From NCBI GenBank assembly GCA_942159475.1, contig OW804095.1:154379145-154443144 (forward strand): a stretch of DNA of 64,000 nt, in the 5' to 3' direction. The position numbers were made by a program, and so were the translations under genes. This document shows positions 11,511-22,843 of the stretch, piece by piece (the stretch's first letter is position 1; each line of letters opens with the position of its first letter). Source of the stretch: Sthenelais limicola. Its lineage: Eukaryota; Annelida; Polychaeta; Phyllodocida; Sigalionidae. The notes beneath the pieces are model-generated. The model made no database searches and was not told the DNA's origin. It saw nothing but the letters and a program-made list of their open reading frames with translations.

Positions 11511-14500
11511 ACCTCTCAAATATACATTGCACTCAACCAACATGAACTATCTAAGAACTTGTTTCTCCTATAATATCTATAATTCCTGATATATACTGCC
11601 TATATGCATGCCCTGAGTGTAACAAAATTACTAAATCTCCTATTTCCACCTTCAATATGACCAGCAGGTGTCTGTACTGACGCCAACTCATTGTAACATA
11701 TAGTTTATGAAATGGTATCAAGTTATGTCTGTGCCTGCAATGTCTGCCGACCACCAGCCCTTCTTTTATGTAATATACATGAAGGAAATTTTGGTGGAAA
11801 ATATAAATCTTACTCGAATTACTTTTTCAATTTTCTATTGGTAAACTATAAGGACAGCTTAATGTTTTGAATTATATGAAGAAAAAGATAATATTTGCCT
11901 AAATTCTTGAAATATTTAGCTTTTGAATAATTACAGTACAGTAATATTGGGAAGACGCTCATAGTACAATGTCATAGTACAATGTCATGTCATGTCCTCC
12001 ACTAATGTTGACAAAACTACTTGCCAAGTTTTACAATCTTTCGCCGAAATTCCTGATAAATCTCGCACCCTGTCTTAGATAATCTTATTTTCTGCATGTT
12101 ATTTACCATATTAATACCCCCTTTCACTTTCGGTCTCTGTAAATTGCAGTCGGTCTCCACTGTTACAATTTGACAGAGACCAACAGTCTCGTCTCCTAAT
12201 TCACTATGTTGCACACTGTTTATTAGGCCTAAAAGAAGATTATCTTTGTTTCTAGCCATTACATTTATTATGTCCTTCGTGTGAATCAAGGTAATTTAGA
12301 TGATGCTCATGCTGTACTGTATGACTGTAAGAATTTATTACTTACTATATACCTAAGTCACTTTATTCTGTAAGTAAACATCATACTGTGCTGAATGTAT
12401 ATAATATATACGTCCACAGCAAAATGAACCAAGAATTGCAGGTGTCTGTACTGACACCAACTCATTGTAACATATAGCTAATGATAACATATAGTAGTGT
12501 ACCCTACTATACAAAACACACCCTAGTCGTTTGATATCTACTCTGTTATATATATATAAATCATAACCTATTCTAGCATAACATCACTGGTATAAAATTT
12601 TGCTAGGTCTCTTTAACAGTCAACAACGGTTTTCTAAATACAGTTAGTAGTGCCAAATCCATCCATTATCTAAGAACTTGTTTCTCCTATAATATCTATA
12701 ATTCCTGATATATACTGCTATGTTTTATTTCTTTCCCTAATCCCTCAGAATTCCCTCAGAATAACAATAGAATAACGAAATACTTAATATAAAAACTGAG
12801 TGTAACAAAATTAATAAATCTCCTATTTCCACCTTCAATATGACCAGCAGGTGTCTGTACTGACGCCGAATGAGAGGTTGCAGTTTATATTTTCAGTAAT
12901 AATGTACTTTATTACGCCCACATATATCTTCTTGTCATGCTGGACGATAGATCATCGCAAGGTGAACCATGTACTTTTTGTATGTTCAAAAATTAAATTG
13001 TAAAAAGTAAAATGAATACATGTGAAATAATGCATGAAGATAATATTTTTTAAAACTGAAATGAGGTCTTTCTCTCAACGAATATTCTCAGACTAATAAC
13101 TCTAAAACTCTGCTCAAGGTGAACCAAAATTTCATCCTAAAAACTGTCCAAGACAAACATGTCGTCCCAGAACTCTGCCTGAATATGTATCTTAATGTAT
13201 GTTAATGTATAATGTATACATAAGTTGGGCCCTTAAACGTTATATATATACTGCCTATATGCACGCCCTGATATGTATACTGCCTATATGCACGCCCTGA
13301 GTATAACACCAAGTCTAAGTCTGAAGTCTAAGTATGTGTTATACGTTAATATACATTATTTGTACCTAATATTGATGTTATAAAAACACTAGCCTCTCTA
13401 GTACATCTTCTAGATCATCACATGGGAACGACTGGATGAACTGGGAACGACTGGAAGAACTGGGACCATCCCAGAAGCCAGTCTAAGTCTAAGTCTAAGA
13501 TACATATTATAGACCAGCGCAGGACGAGAAAACTTATCAATCTACCAGTACAATCTACCAGTACAAGTAGATGATTGAACTTCTATCTCTATACTACAAC
13601 TGTAAAATATTTGAACCCTACCTACCACTAAATAGATAATGCCTATGAATTACTGTATGATCAAAATTGTACTACTGAAAGTTCATTATCATGTTTGATT
13701 TAAAAGGGTTACTTACGCAGGGCTACTTACGCAGTCTTACTTACTTACAACCCCTGTACTGGCATAAAATACCCCTCGAAAGCCAGGCAAATCGCTGCCC
13801 AAAAATATCTATAATTCTTATATATATGCACGCCCTGAGTATAACTAAATTCTTAAATCTCCTATTTCCACCTTCAATATGACAGGCATTCGTCTGTACT
13901 GATGCTGAAATACTTAATATAAAAATAACTCCTGTGTACTGCATAACACTAAATTCCTGATGTAAAACTATTACTCACTGAAGTCGAAGTCTGAAGTCTG
14001 AAGTCTAACAAAAAGTCCTAAAGTCCTGTAAATAGTTTTTTTCATTTCATTACTAAAAAAAAATACTGAATACCAAATCTCGCAAGATCTATGGTAAAAA
14101 AAACACTGACCTAAATTAGTCCCGAAACATCACTGACTAACAACAAACATCACTGACTAACAACAAACATCACTGACTAACTTCGTACATCACACAGTTA
14201 GTACTGGTATAAAATAAGTACTGGTATAAAATTTTGCTAGGTCTCTTAACTCTAAATCCGTCTGTACTGATGGCATGCCTAACATCACTTAATTTTGATC
14301 TAGAATGATGTAAAATGATCTAGAAGATAGCCCATGCTTCACTCCTCCTCACTACTCCAAGCACTACTCCATGGATTTGTTACTCTGACTAGTGTACCTT
14401 TGGACTTCTATTTCCCAATTTCCCTCAGTGGTTATATCGACCACGCCCCTTTGCTAGGGGATTAACTATGACGTCACCGGCGCCTCAGCCAATCACAGGC

Positions 14501-15727
14501 GGGCTAGGGTTGCCACGCCCCCCTTCCATTCTCCCAATCGTCATTCAAGTTCATCAGAATCAGTTTAATCAGTGTATAGAGAGTAATCTATAATTCCTAT
14601 ATATACACGCCCTGAGTATAACTAAATTCCTAAATCTCCTATGTCCAACGCGCATATAGTACAATGTGCACGCCCTGAGTATAACTAAATTCCTAAATCA
14701 TCTATTTCCGACGCTCATAGTACAATGTTCGTCGGAAATCTGTCCAAGACAAACATTCAAAAAAACTGTCCAAGACAAACATTTCGTCCCAGAACTCTGC
14801 CTGAATATGTATCAAGGACGCCAACTCATTGTAACATCTAGTCTACCCCTACTATAAGAAACACACCCTAGTCGTTAGATATCTACTCTGTTATATATAT
14901 ATAAATCATAACCTATTCTAGCATAACATCACTGGTATAAAATTTTGCTAGGTCTCTTTAACTCTAAATCCGTCTGTACTGACAGCGAAATACTTAATAA
15001 CAAAATTTGTTTGGACATGCCCAAAATCCGTCCTAAAAACTTAGAATTTCGCTAGAGAATTACATGTCTATCTATGTCCCGGGGCCTATAGGTGTGCACC
15101 ACCGAAAGAATTTAAAATCACTAAGTCTGAAGTGAGGGTGCTATTGTATATAATATATACAGGCTGACGCTCATAGTACAATGTGGGTAAGAAACAGTTT
15201 AATCACCGTGAAGGACAACTTGAAGGACAACTATCACTCACTGAATTCTAAGTCTGAAATCTACCAACAAGTCCTAGGTCTTATACGTAATGAAATGCGC
15301 CTGTATACTGTCTTAAAATGCGCCTGTATACTGTCTTAAAATGTGCCTGTATACTGTCTTAAAATGCATTTTTCTCTCTCGGTATACTGTCTCAAGAATT
15401 AGCCATATTAAAACAAATGCCATCAATATCGCGTTATATTACTAAAAAAATATATTGAATGCCAAATCTCGCAAGATCTATGGTAAAAAAACTGACCTAA
15501 ATTAGTCTGATGTAAAATTTAGTCTGATGTAAAATTTTGCTAGGTCTCGTAACTCTAAATCCGTCTGTACTGACGCCGAAAAACAATGATGTAAATATGA
15601 CTATACTGTCTAATACATAGCTGTGTCTGTATAATATGTATCTGTGTAATCTCCCTCTTATCTACCTCTTACTAACCCTGACCTTACTAACACTGTCCCG
15701 ATATATCTGCAAAAATATGTCTTAAAA

Positions 15728-15845
15728 AAAGACGCGGTGGGTTTATCACCTGCGGCTGTTACGGCCGTTGGTTTGACTCTCCATTGAGGATTGTTGCCTG
15801 GCTGTGACAGCAAGGTGGGGGTAACCCCCCCGCGGCTAATTTTCA
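15728..15845. other. GC-rich structured island
   Basis: A sharp GC-rich block inside AT-rich DNA with nested inverted repeats: GGTG...CACC at its start, GGGGG-TAA-CCCCC near 15817-15829, and GCGG/CCGC arms. It has no tRNA A/B boxes and no ORF. It may be a structured RNA or the remnant of an inserted element. Confidence 0.3.
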
Positions 15846-16194
15846 GCCATCAATATCGTTTATTGATGGCATATCTAGAATGATGGAAAACTAACTCAGT
15901 GTTGTGTCCTAAGTACACTAACTCAACACTACTAACTCATCGTGTCCTCTAAGTACCCTAACTCATCTGTTACACGTCTTACTTTAAAAGACTGTAATAG
16001 CAGTCATAGCAGATCAAATAGGGCCCTACACAACATACAAAACATACGAAATATCAGTGCCCATACGAAATATCAGTGTGTCAATACCGTGTGCAACATA
16101 GTCAAATTCGGAGAGCAGAGACCGTCGTCGGTCTCTGACAAATTGTAACAGTGGAGACCCACATGAAAAGATGGGCAATTAAGTATGGTAAATA

Positions 16195-16475
16195 AAGTAT
16201 GGTAAATAATGTGATGTACTAGACAGAATACATGAGATAGCCGTCTTGTACTAGACAGAATACATGAGCCGTCTCGTACTAGACAGAATACATGAGATCA
16301 AGAGTTTTTGATGGTCAGTTTTTGATGGTCGTTGAATCAAGAGTTTTTTCCGTCTTGTACTAGACAGAATACATGAGATCAAGAGTTTTTTATGGTCAGT
16401 TTTTGATGGTCGTTGAATCAAGAGTTTTTTTTATGGTAACACATGAGATTGTCGTTGTATGAGAGTTTGAGAGTT
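16195..16475 (+). repeat. tandem and dispersed repeats around TGTACTAGACAGAATACATG
   Basis: Four copies of TACTAGACAGAATACATGAG lie near 16217, 16250, 16279 and 16358. They alternate with copies of GAGTTTTTGATGGTCAGTTT and GGTCGTTGAATCAAGAG. The unit is non-coding. Confidence 0.75.
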
Positions 16476-18865
16476 TTTGACGAAGTTATGAGTTTGACAA
16501 GATAATTTCTTATCACAATATGTCAGAGAACGTCCAGAGACCAACCCAACCCTCAATGGAGACCTGGTCATCGGTCTCTGGGCTATGTTGCACACTGGCA
16601 ATATTATTAGAAGGTTGACGATACCTTGGAGAATGGTCAGTTCTTAGATGGCAGCAAAGCGTTAAGACCAAATAGTAGAGAGTACAGGGTATAGAGTAAG
16701 CAGCAGGGTTCTTTGGAGTTCTGGATAGCGTTTAGAAGTTGACTGTTTCGAAGTTGTGCAGGATATGCTTAAGACATGGCCAAGGGCCGTTATTTATATC
16801 AAGCTGCCAGCTCCTGTGGCCAATGAGGGAACAGTAAAGCTCAAAATGGTGCCTGACTGAAAGTGACTTCAAAGGAAGTCACTTGTAAGGGTCGCGCAAC
16901 TTGTAAGGGTCGCGCAAAAAAAGCGCCCTGTGAAGCCCCGCCGCCCAGGAGGTGCCCTGCGAAGCCCCGCCGCTCAGGTGGTGCTGGCTTCCAGAATTAA
17001 AGGAGGTGTTGGGGAGGTGAGGGGGGGTGTGGGGGAGGTGTTGGGGGTTCTGGGCTATGGCAAAAAAAGCTGGCTTCCCGAAGACAGCCTCTGATCTCAT
17101 GTGCTGGCCTAGGCCAGGGAAAAAGCTGGCTTCCTGACAGGTGCACCTCATAATCAAACCCTGATGAAATTCAATATTTTAATATCAGTTAATATCAATC
17201 TGATATTGTTTACAGGTATTGATTTCAATCTGATATTAATACAGATTATCGAATACCATTATTCATTTTCGAATACAGAATACCGAATACCATTATTCAT
17301 GTTCGAATACCATTATTCAAAAGATGGAATGATGAAAACCATGATTCAAAATATAAAAGTCCTGCTACAAACTGGATTCCTAATCTAAACCTAAACTGAT
17401 TTGATTGAGTCCCAAACTAATTCCAAACTAAAAGTCCCGTCCTTCATTTCATTCCAAACTAATTCCAAACTAAAAGTCCCGTCCTTCATTTCATTCCAAA
17501 CTAAAAGTCCTGTCCTTCTGATTAAAACATCAACGTACCTTCTATTTACCTTCTATTTACCTGCAAATAAGTCGTCATGGGGGGTCTTTTTATGTCCTCA
17601 GTCGTCATTGGTTTGGGATAAATGATGGTTTTGATCCATTCGTCCATGTATGTGTTACCAATTCGTCCGTCCAAGTATGGGTTAGCCATGCGTCCAATTA
17701 TTCAGTTTGAAATGAAATATACACAGAAAGAATGAGTCGAAAGAATGAGTCAGTTTGTTCAAACTCAAAATGAAATACAGAATGAGTGACGAAATACAGA
17801 ATGAGTGACTTTCAGTCAGTTTGAAATATGAATGAAATTATACACATATATTTCAGTTTGAAATATGAATGAAATTATACAGAAATTATACACAGACAGA
17901 ATTCTATTATACACAGACAGAAAATTCTACACAGACAGAATTCTATTATACACAGACAGAAAATTCTACACAGACAGAATGAAATTATAACGAAATGTCA
18001 TTCTAACGAAATATCTTGTTTACACGACATCTTGTTTATAAATCATCTTGTTTATATCTGACTACTTATAAACTACTTATATCGGGGAAATACGACTCCT
18101 TATATCATTGATGAGGAAGTACAGACATACCTGGTGATCGGGAAAAAAGTGCAAAAGATGCACTTAAATCGTGGAGAGGGATGATGGTGTGGACCTCCTT
18201 CCTTCAAGTAATCCCCCTCCAAAACACTTACCTTGATATATGAACGACCTTGATATATGAACGACTTGATGAACGACTTAGATACTCAATGTGACTGCAA
18301 TATGAAGTTTCAATTAAATTCTGCACATGGGTAATTCGATTATAATTAAAAGTTTTCACATTCCTGAATTACTGAGTTACGAAACCGAGGTCAATCACAC
18401 TAATCGAGATAGAGGAGGAATATCAATACAGTACAGTATTGAATACGAGGAATAGAGGAGGAATATCAATACAGTACAGTATTGAATACGAGGAATAACA
18501 CTACAGTACAGTATTGAATACAATACGAAAATAAATAATGGGAAACGCGATTACAAGAGGGGGGGGGGGTCTTCCCTGCCCTGTACGTGTCAACGTTAGA
18601 GGGGTTTTGTGAGTGATAAGTAGGACAAGATGTGTTTATTTCTTCGGTAGGCCTACGACTTGGATATTGAATAAAAAGATAAACTGAACGACTTGGATAA
18701 TTGAATATGAAACTGAACGACTTGGATAACTGAATATGAAAAAGATCAGTTAGTTAAGATAACTGTTTGCAGATAGTTGAGATAGTTGAGAGACACTCAG
18801 ATCAAATGACGCAGAACGTTTCGGCACCGTACACATCAGAGGTAGCTGCCTGGGGTAGCCCTACC

Positions 18866-18909
18866 GGCCCTGCAGGCATGGTCCCCGTCAGCCTTCCCCG
18901 GGTGCGGGA
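18866..18909 (+). other. strong GC-rich hairpin
   Basis: GGCATGGTCCC pairs with the downstream GGGACCGTGCC, giving 11 pairs with one T-G wobble around a roughly 20-base loop. A second small hairpin (GTGCC-ATAGA-GGCAC) follows, and TGCCTG/CAGGCA arms flank upstream. It stands out against the AT-rich surroundings and is a candidate structured RNA or element end. I could not assign a class. Confidence 0.35.
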
Positions 18910-19301
18910 CCGTGCCATAGAGGCACAGTATAAACAAAACTGAAATCGGTGCCTATAAGATGGAGTATTGCACGATCAGCTAATACTTACCTGTAACTAT
19001 TTCCCACGACTAATAGCCATCCTACAATCTGATGTTTTAGGTCTAGATGGGTTGTTGTAATGGAGATCGATGAGAAATTCTGTAGAGGGGAAAACCGTTA
19101 TCCAAAATCGTCGCCATTTTCAAACTGTATTAATAGCTTGACGCTTGGGGGCCAAGTAGGTTAATTGGAAATGGGCGTCATTTGGCCAAATGTTAAGTTA
19201 GATTTGTTTCTAAACTGATATTTTGTATATTTCACAACTAATCATCTTATTCATCTTATTCATCGGGCTTTAAAACGCTTTGAATTCATGATTTATTGAG
19301 A

Positions 19302-19325
19302 TCGGCAAAGCGTGGTAACGCTTTG
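19302..19325. other. perfect hairpin GGCAAAGCG / CGCTTTGCC
   Basis: A 9-bp perfect stem with a 6-base loop (TGGTAA). It is isolated, with no T-tract or ORF attached. Confidence 0.35.
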
Positions 19326-20334
19326 CCCATCGCTGTGTTCTGCCATTTTCTAATGGTCAACTTCCTGTCTACCGCGCGCCCAACCCATTATATTCTGGCG
19401 TAATCTATGGGCAAATAATTAATGAGATTGATGATAATATATGATTTATTGATGATAATATATGATTTATTCTAAACACAGGAGTCATACAGGCTAAAAA
19501 ATACCTTCGTTATCCGGAATTACAGGGTAAATTATACCTTTACGGGAACCTGTATTCGGGGCCTATATGTTATTATTGTAAGGTAGGGACTACGTGATTC
19601 GGGAAAAGGATCGATTCAGAGCCAGAACATGAAACTCAGAGCCAGAACATGAACCTCTGCCCTCGTATTACTAAACCTTTAGGGCTGAAATTGAGCTTAT
19701 TGTTTGAATAACAGATATCGTTGGAATAACAGATAAATGACTTGATTGTTGATCCCCTTTCTACCGCGCGCCCAACCACAACCACTTTCTACCGCGCGCC
19801 CAACCACAACCAATTCTACCGCGCGCCCAACCAATTCTATTAATATTATGGAGTAATTCAGAGCATTTAAGTTGCTAGTCATTACTGTTTATCATCAATG
19901 TATTCAATTTAGTTCGATTGATTCCTGACAGAGACGTTGATTCACGACAGACGGACGTTAATTCGTGTCGTATGCTAATATTAAAGAGGGAGGGTTGTAA
20001 TGAATATAGTCATGCGAGGGTTGTTTTAATAAATAAACAAGGGAGTGTTTCAAGGGAGGGTTTTAATAAATAAACACATGTCTGAGTTTATTGTAGGAAT
20101 AACATATTAATGAGTTTGTTGTTGTAATACCAGTATTACAACCACTTAACCCTTGGGGATATAACAGTTAACCTCTATTGTTGGGGATAAGATGTTGGTT
20201 ATTAAACATAATTGAAAGCGATCACACCCCCCCCTCCCCAGCACCCAGCCACCCTCCCACGACACCTTGCACACCCCCTCCCCCCTCCCATGACACCTTT
20301 CCCCCAACCCCCATCTGCCAGAAGCTGTTTTCCT

Positions 20335-20475
20335 ATTCGCTAATCACCTTGGGGCCCTGGAGCTGCCTCTCTTCCCCCCTTCCCCCTTATTCGCTAATCC
20401 TGTCCCTCCTTGCCCATTCGCTAATCTTGCAAGGCCAATCAGACTGTTATGGGTGGTCTCTTTGGCCTTTAAATA
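20335..20475 (+). promoter_or_regulatory. promoter of the 208-aa gene
   Basis: Three exact copies of ATTCGCTAATC (20335-20345, 20389-20399, 20416-20426) precede a CCAAT box (GGCCAATCAGA, around 20433-20443) and a TATA-like TTTAAATA at 20468-20475. The ATG of the 208-aa gene is 38 bases after the TATA-like box. The compact order of repeated element, CCAAT and TATA is typical of strongly expressed, stage- or cell-cycle-specific genes. The factor that binds ATTCGCTAATC is unknown to me. Confidence 0.6.
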
Positions 20476-20512
20476 TGGAGCTTTGGGACGGACAAATCAT
20501 TACACTCACACC

Positions 20513-22309
20513 ATGACGACCATCGAAGAACTGAACAGCAACAGCACCTGGACAGGCAGCGAGTGGGATGGCCTCTCCAGAACACCCTCACCGATCTTTG
20601 GTCCAGGCCAATCGGACCCAAGGATTGCCAAGAGCAAAGCAGTAAGTATGATTTTTTTAGGGGGGGCGGGGGGATATTTAACCTCCATGTTATTTTTGAC
20701 ATGTTATTTTTGGGGGGATATACATAAGCGATTTTGGATATATAAACGTACTTGACGTTTTGCACCCTTCATAATTAGGATATATAAATGTACTGAACGT
20801 TTGCACCCTTCATAATTAGTCCTAATTTATTTTGAATTTGCTAGGGGAAAACCTTTTGCGAGGGGAAACATTGCATTCTAGTTAACGCTTTAGATCCCAC
20901 ATGAACTCAGATAAACGTTTTAGATCCCACATGAACTCAGATATTTTTGTTTTAATAGTTGCTGAGGATGCAGACCCCACCGCCAGAGAGGGTTGAACAG
21001 CAGGTGTCAGACTGTCTTCGTCCCTGGAACTCCTGGGACTTCGCAGAAGTGTTCCTTTTCCCGGACCCTGCCTCACCAAGCCCCATCCCTGCCCCACCAA
21101 GCCCCATCCCTGCCCCACCAAGCCCCATGTGTCTGCGCCCTACAGACACTTTTGACGTTGAGAAATGGGTATGTATCTCTGTTTAATGGGTATCTCTGAG
21201 ACTGTACGTAGGGTTTGAGGTACTGTTAACTTCTATTGATAATAACTCGATTGATAATACTTCTATTGATAATAACCCATATACTCCTACTATAACCCAT
21301 ATACTCCTACTATATATAACCATGTGATTGTTTATTTCATAAGCATGTTTCTCTAGTTACAGGGATGCGTTACTCCTCCCCCAAAGAGATCAAGACTCTT
21401 TGCAGAATGGGACGATTACCCTGAAAATGTAAGTAGCATTTTGGTTTAGAACTTCAGCCCAGGAATAAGAAACCATAATAGAAATAGAGTAAATAGTAGA
21501 GTATTTCAGAGTAAGTATTTCCAGAGTAAATAGTAGAGTATTTTCCATCGACACCCTATGTGACTGTTAACATTTCCATCGACACCCTATGTGACTGTTA
21601 ACAAACTTTTACACCTAGTCGGCCGTCACCCCCTCGACGGGAGGCGGCGAGCTAAGGTGTCAAAACTTATGAACTCATACAGGTTTTTGTCCATTCAGTC
21701 CAGGAATCTTCATTCCACCTCAAGGACGATATAGCATTGTCATTAATCCATGTCCTTCATTCCACCTCCAGGACGATCTACAAAAGCGTTTGAATGATGA
21801 ATACCAAGCGCAACCAATAGCACTTCATATGTGCAACTCTCTGGACATGGTAAGTCCTTTACTACTTACGCTTGACGTCCTACTACTCAATTTTATTTTT
21901 ACTTACAAATGAACTACACTACTCAATTTTATTTTTACTTACTAATGAACTACGCTTGACGTTACTACTAATTTTATTTTTACTTACTAATGAACTACGC
22001 TTGACGTTACTACTATTAAATTTTGATTAGATGGATATATGACTACCTCAGATTGATATATGACTACCTCATTAATGATGCCTGATACGATTACCTAATT
22101 ATATATTGTGTTTACTCTCATTATATATTGTGTTTACTCTCTCATTAAATATTGTCTTTACTCTTTCACAGGCTTTTTACTACCCTGATGCATACATCCA
22201 AGGCATCGCCGATGTATCAGACACAGACAGTGATGCGACCATATGGCAGCCTTACGACAGTGAATGTTCCGTTATCGAGGAGTCGTTCCTTAGCCAGAAT
22301 TTAGATTAG
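20513..22309 (+). CDS. unrecognised 208-aa protein, five exons
   Basis: Exons 20513-20641, 20959-21168, 21357-21428, 21772-21849 and 22172-22309 join at GT-AG junctions, all in phase 0, giving 43+70+24+26+45 codons. The ATG context (ACACCATGA) has A at -3. The protein is hydrophilic and probably disordered. It has several Ser/Thr-Pro sites (RTPSP, QTPPP, a SPIPAPP repeat, VTPPP), a basic patch PPPKRSR that could be a nuclear localisation signal, Trp-containing acidic segments (FAEWDDYPEN, DATIWQPYDSE), and an acidic C terminus. I know no family with this layout. A proline-directed-kinase substrate or nuclear regulator is a guess. AATAAA lies 126 bases past the stop. Each intron contains small tandem duplications while the exons are nearly free of them, which supports the model. 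Confidence 0.7.
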
Positions 22310-22434
22310 GTTATTTTAAATTGAATGTAGAATAGGTTTTAAATTGAATGTAGACTAGGTTATTGTAAATTGAATGTATAGGATTGTAAATTGAATGTAA
22401 TGCATTGTAGTTTATTGACATGTAGGATTGAGTA

Positions 22435-22440
22435 AATAAA
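22435..22440 (+). terminator. polyadenylation signal AATAAA of the 208-aa gene
   Basis: AATAAA 126 bases downstream of the TAG at 22309. The 3' UTR before it has four degenerate copies of TAAATTGAATGTA. Confidence 0.6.
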
Positions 22441-22786
22441 CAAAAAATGTAATAATGTATGCACTGTAATCGTTATCTTTTAAGGACTTAAATTTCCCTT
22501 AGATTCCACTAAAGCGCATAATAAAGGTGTGCCATTCTTTTTTTTTAATAGGGGCGGCCATTATTGTAATGGGTGGGGGAATGGATGTGGTGGGGAAAGG
22601 GAGGCTATCGTATCTTCCTGACCATTACTTAGCTCATTCGGGGCCAGCGTCTATTTATTTATTGAAGTTTATTGACGATTTATTATTTGGCACTGAGATC
22701 ATCATTATTACAGGGTGCGGGAATGGATGGGGGATGGGGGGTGGGAGACTTGATTGAATATTGCCAACTCTCAAGAAGATTTGATG
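22441..22786. other. intergenic between the 208-aa gene and the 102-aa gene
   Basis: No gene recognised. Two related G-rich patches (GGGGGAATGGATGTGG near 22568 and GCGGGAATGGATGGGG near 22718) repeat in the same orientation about 150 bp apart. The two flanking genes converge on this interval. Confidence 0.5.
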
Positions 22787-22802
22787 AGCCCTGAAAAGGG
22801 CT
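22787..22802 (-). terminator. histone-type 3' stem-loop of the 102-aa gene
   Basis: On the minus strand this reads AGCCCT-TTTC-AGGGCT, a 6-bp stem with a 4-base loop, preceded by an A-rich CAAACAAAT and followed by CATCA. It lies 41 bases after the TGA. Stem length, loop size, loop sequence and flanks match the replication-dependent histone mRNA 3' element. A purine-rich histone downstream element is not obvious (CATCAAATCTTCTTGAGAG follows). Confidence 0.65.
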
Positions 22803-22843
22803 ATTTGTTTGCAGGGAAGGGAGAGGCGGGTCTAGCGGATTCC

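Larger units (their letters stand above)
11511..16600. repeat. patchwork of reshuffled repeat fragments
   Basis: Several phrases recur in different orders. One includes CTATAATTCCTGATATATAC and continues into ATGCACGCCCTGAGTATAAC (near 11570, 12690, 13250, 13800, 14590, 14668). AGGTGTCTGTACTGAC followed by CCAACTCATTGTAACATA recurs near 11665, 12440 and 12850, its second half again near 14820. A block of about 95 bp at 12515-12612 recurs at 14866-14962. A block with CCAAATCTCGCAAGATCTAT occurs at 14046-14125 and 15441-15505. One with CTGTCCAAGACAAACAT occurs near 13142, 14737 and 14766. Small tandem duplications are interspersed. No gene recognised. Confidence 0.75.
16601..20330. other. long stretch of small tandem duplications, no gene recognised
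   Basis: Direct duplications of 15-60 bp occur every few hundred bases, for example GTAAGGGTCGCGCAA near 16886, CCAAACTAATTCCAAACTAA near 17411-17472, ACACAGACAGAATTCTATTA near 17888-17960, AATACAGTACAGTATTGAAT three times near 18427-18513, and TACCGCGCGCCCAACCA near 19762-19830. Homopolymer tracts include C or G runs near 18560 and 20226. The open frames I examined lack start, splice or polyA context. Confidence 0.6.

Noticed and set aside
16879..17157. 92-codon minus-strand frame rich in His/Pro/Ser
   Set aside because: Covers a tandem-duplicated, G-rich patch and has no splice, TATA or polyA support.
18828..18930. HDV-like ribozyme (GGCATGGTCCC resembles the start of the HDV core)
   Set aside because: The required P1 3' strand after L3 is missing; GGTCCC pairs with the nearby GGGACC as a simple hairpin.
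20178..20516. 112-codon Pro/Ser-rich plus-strand frame
   Set aside because: Runs through the C-rich tract and promoter of the 208-aa gene; its 3' end overlaps that gene's start codon in another frame.
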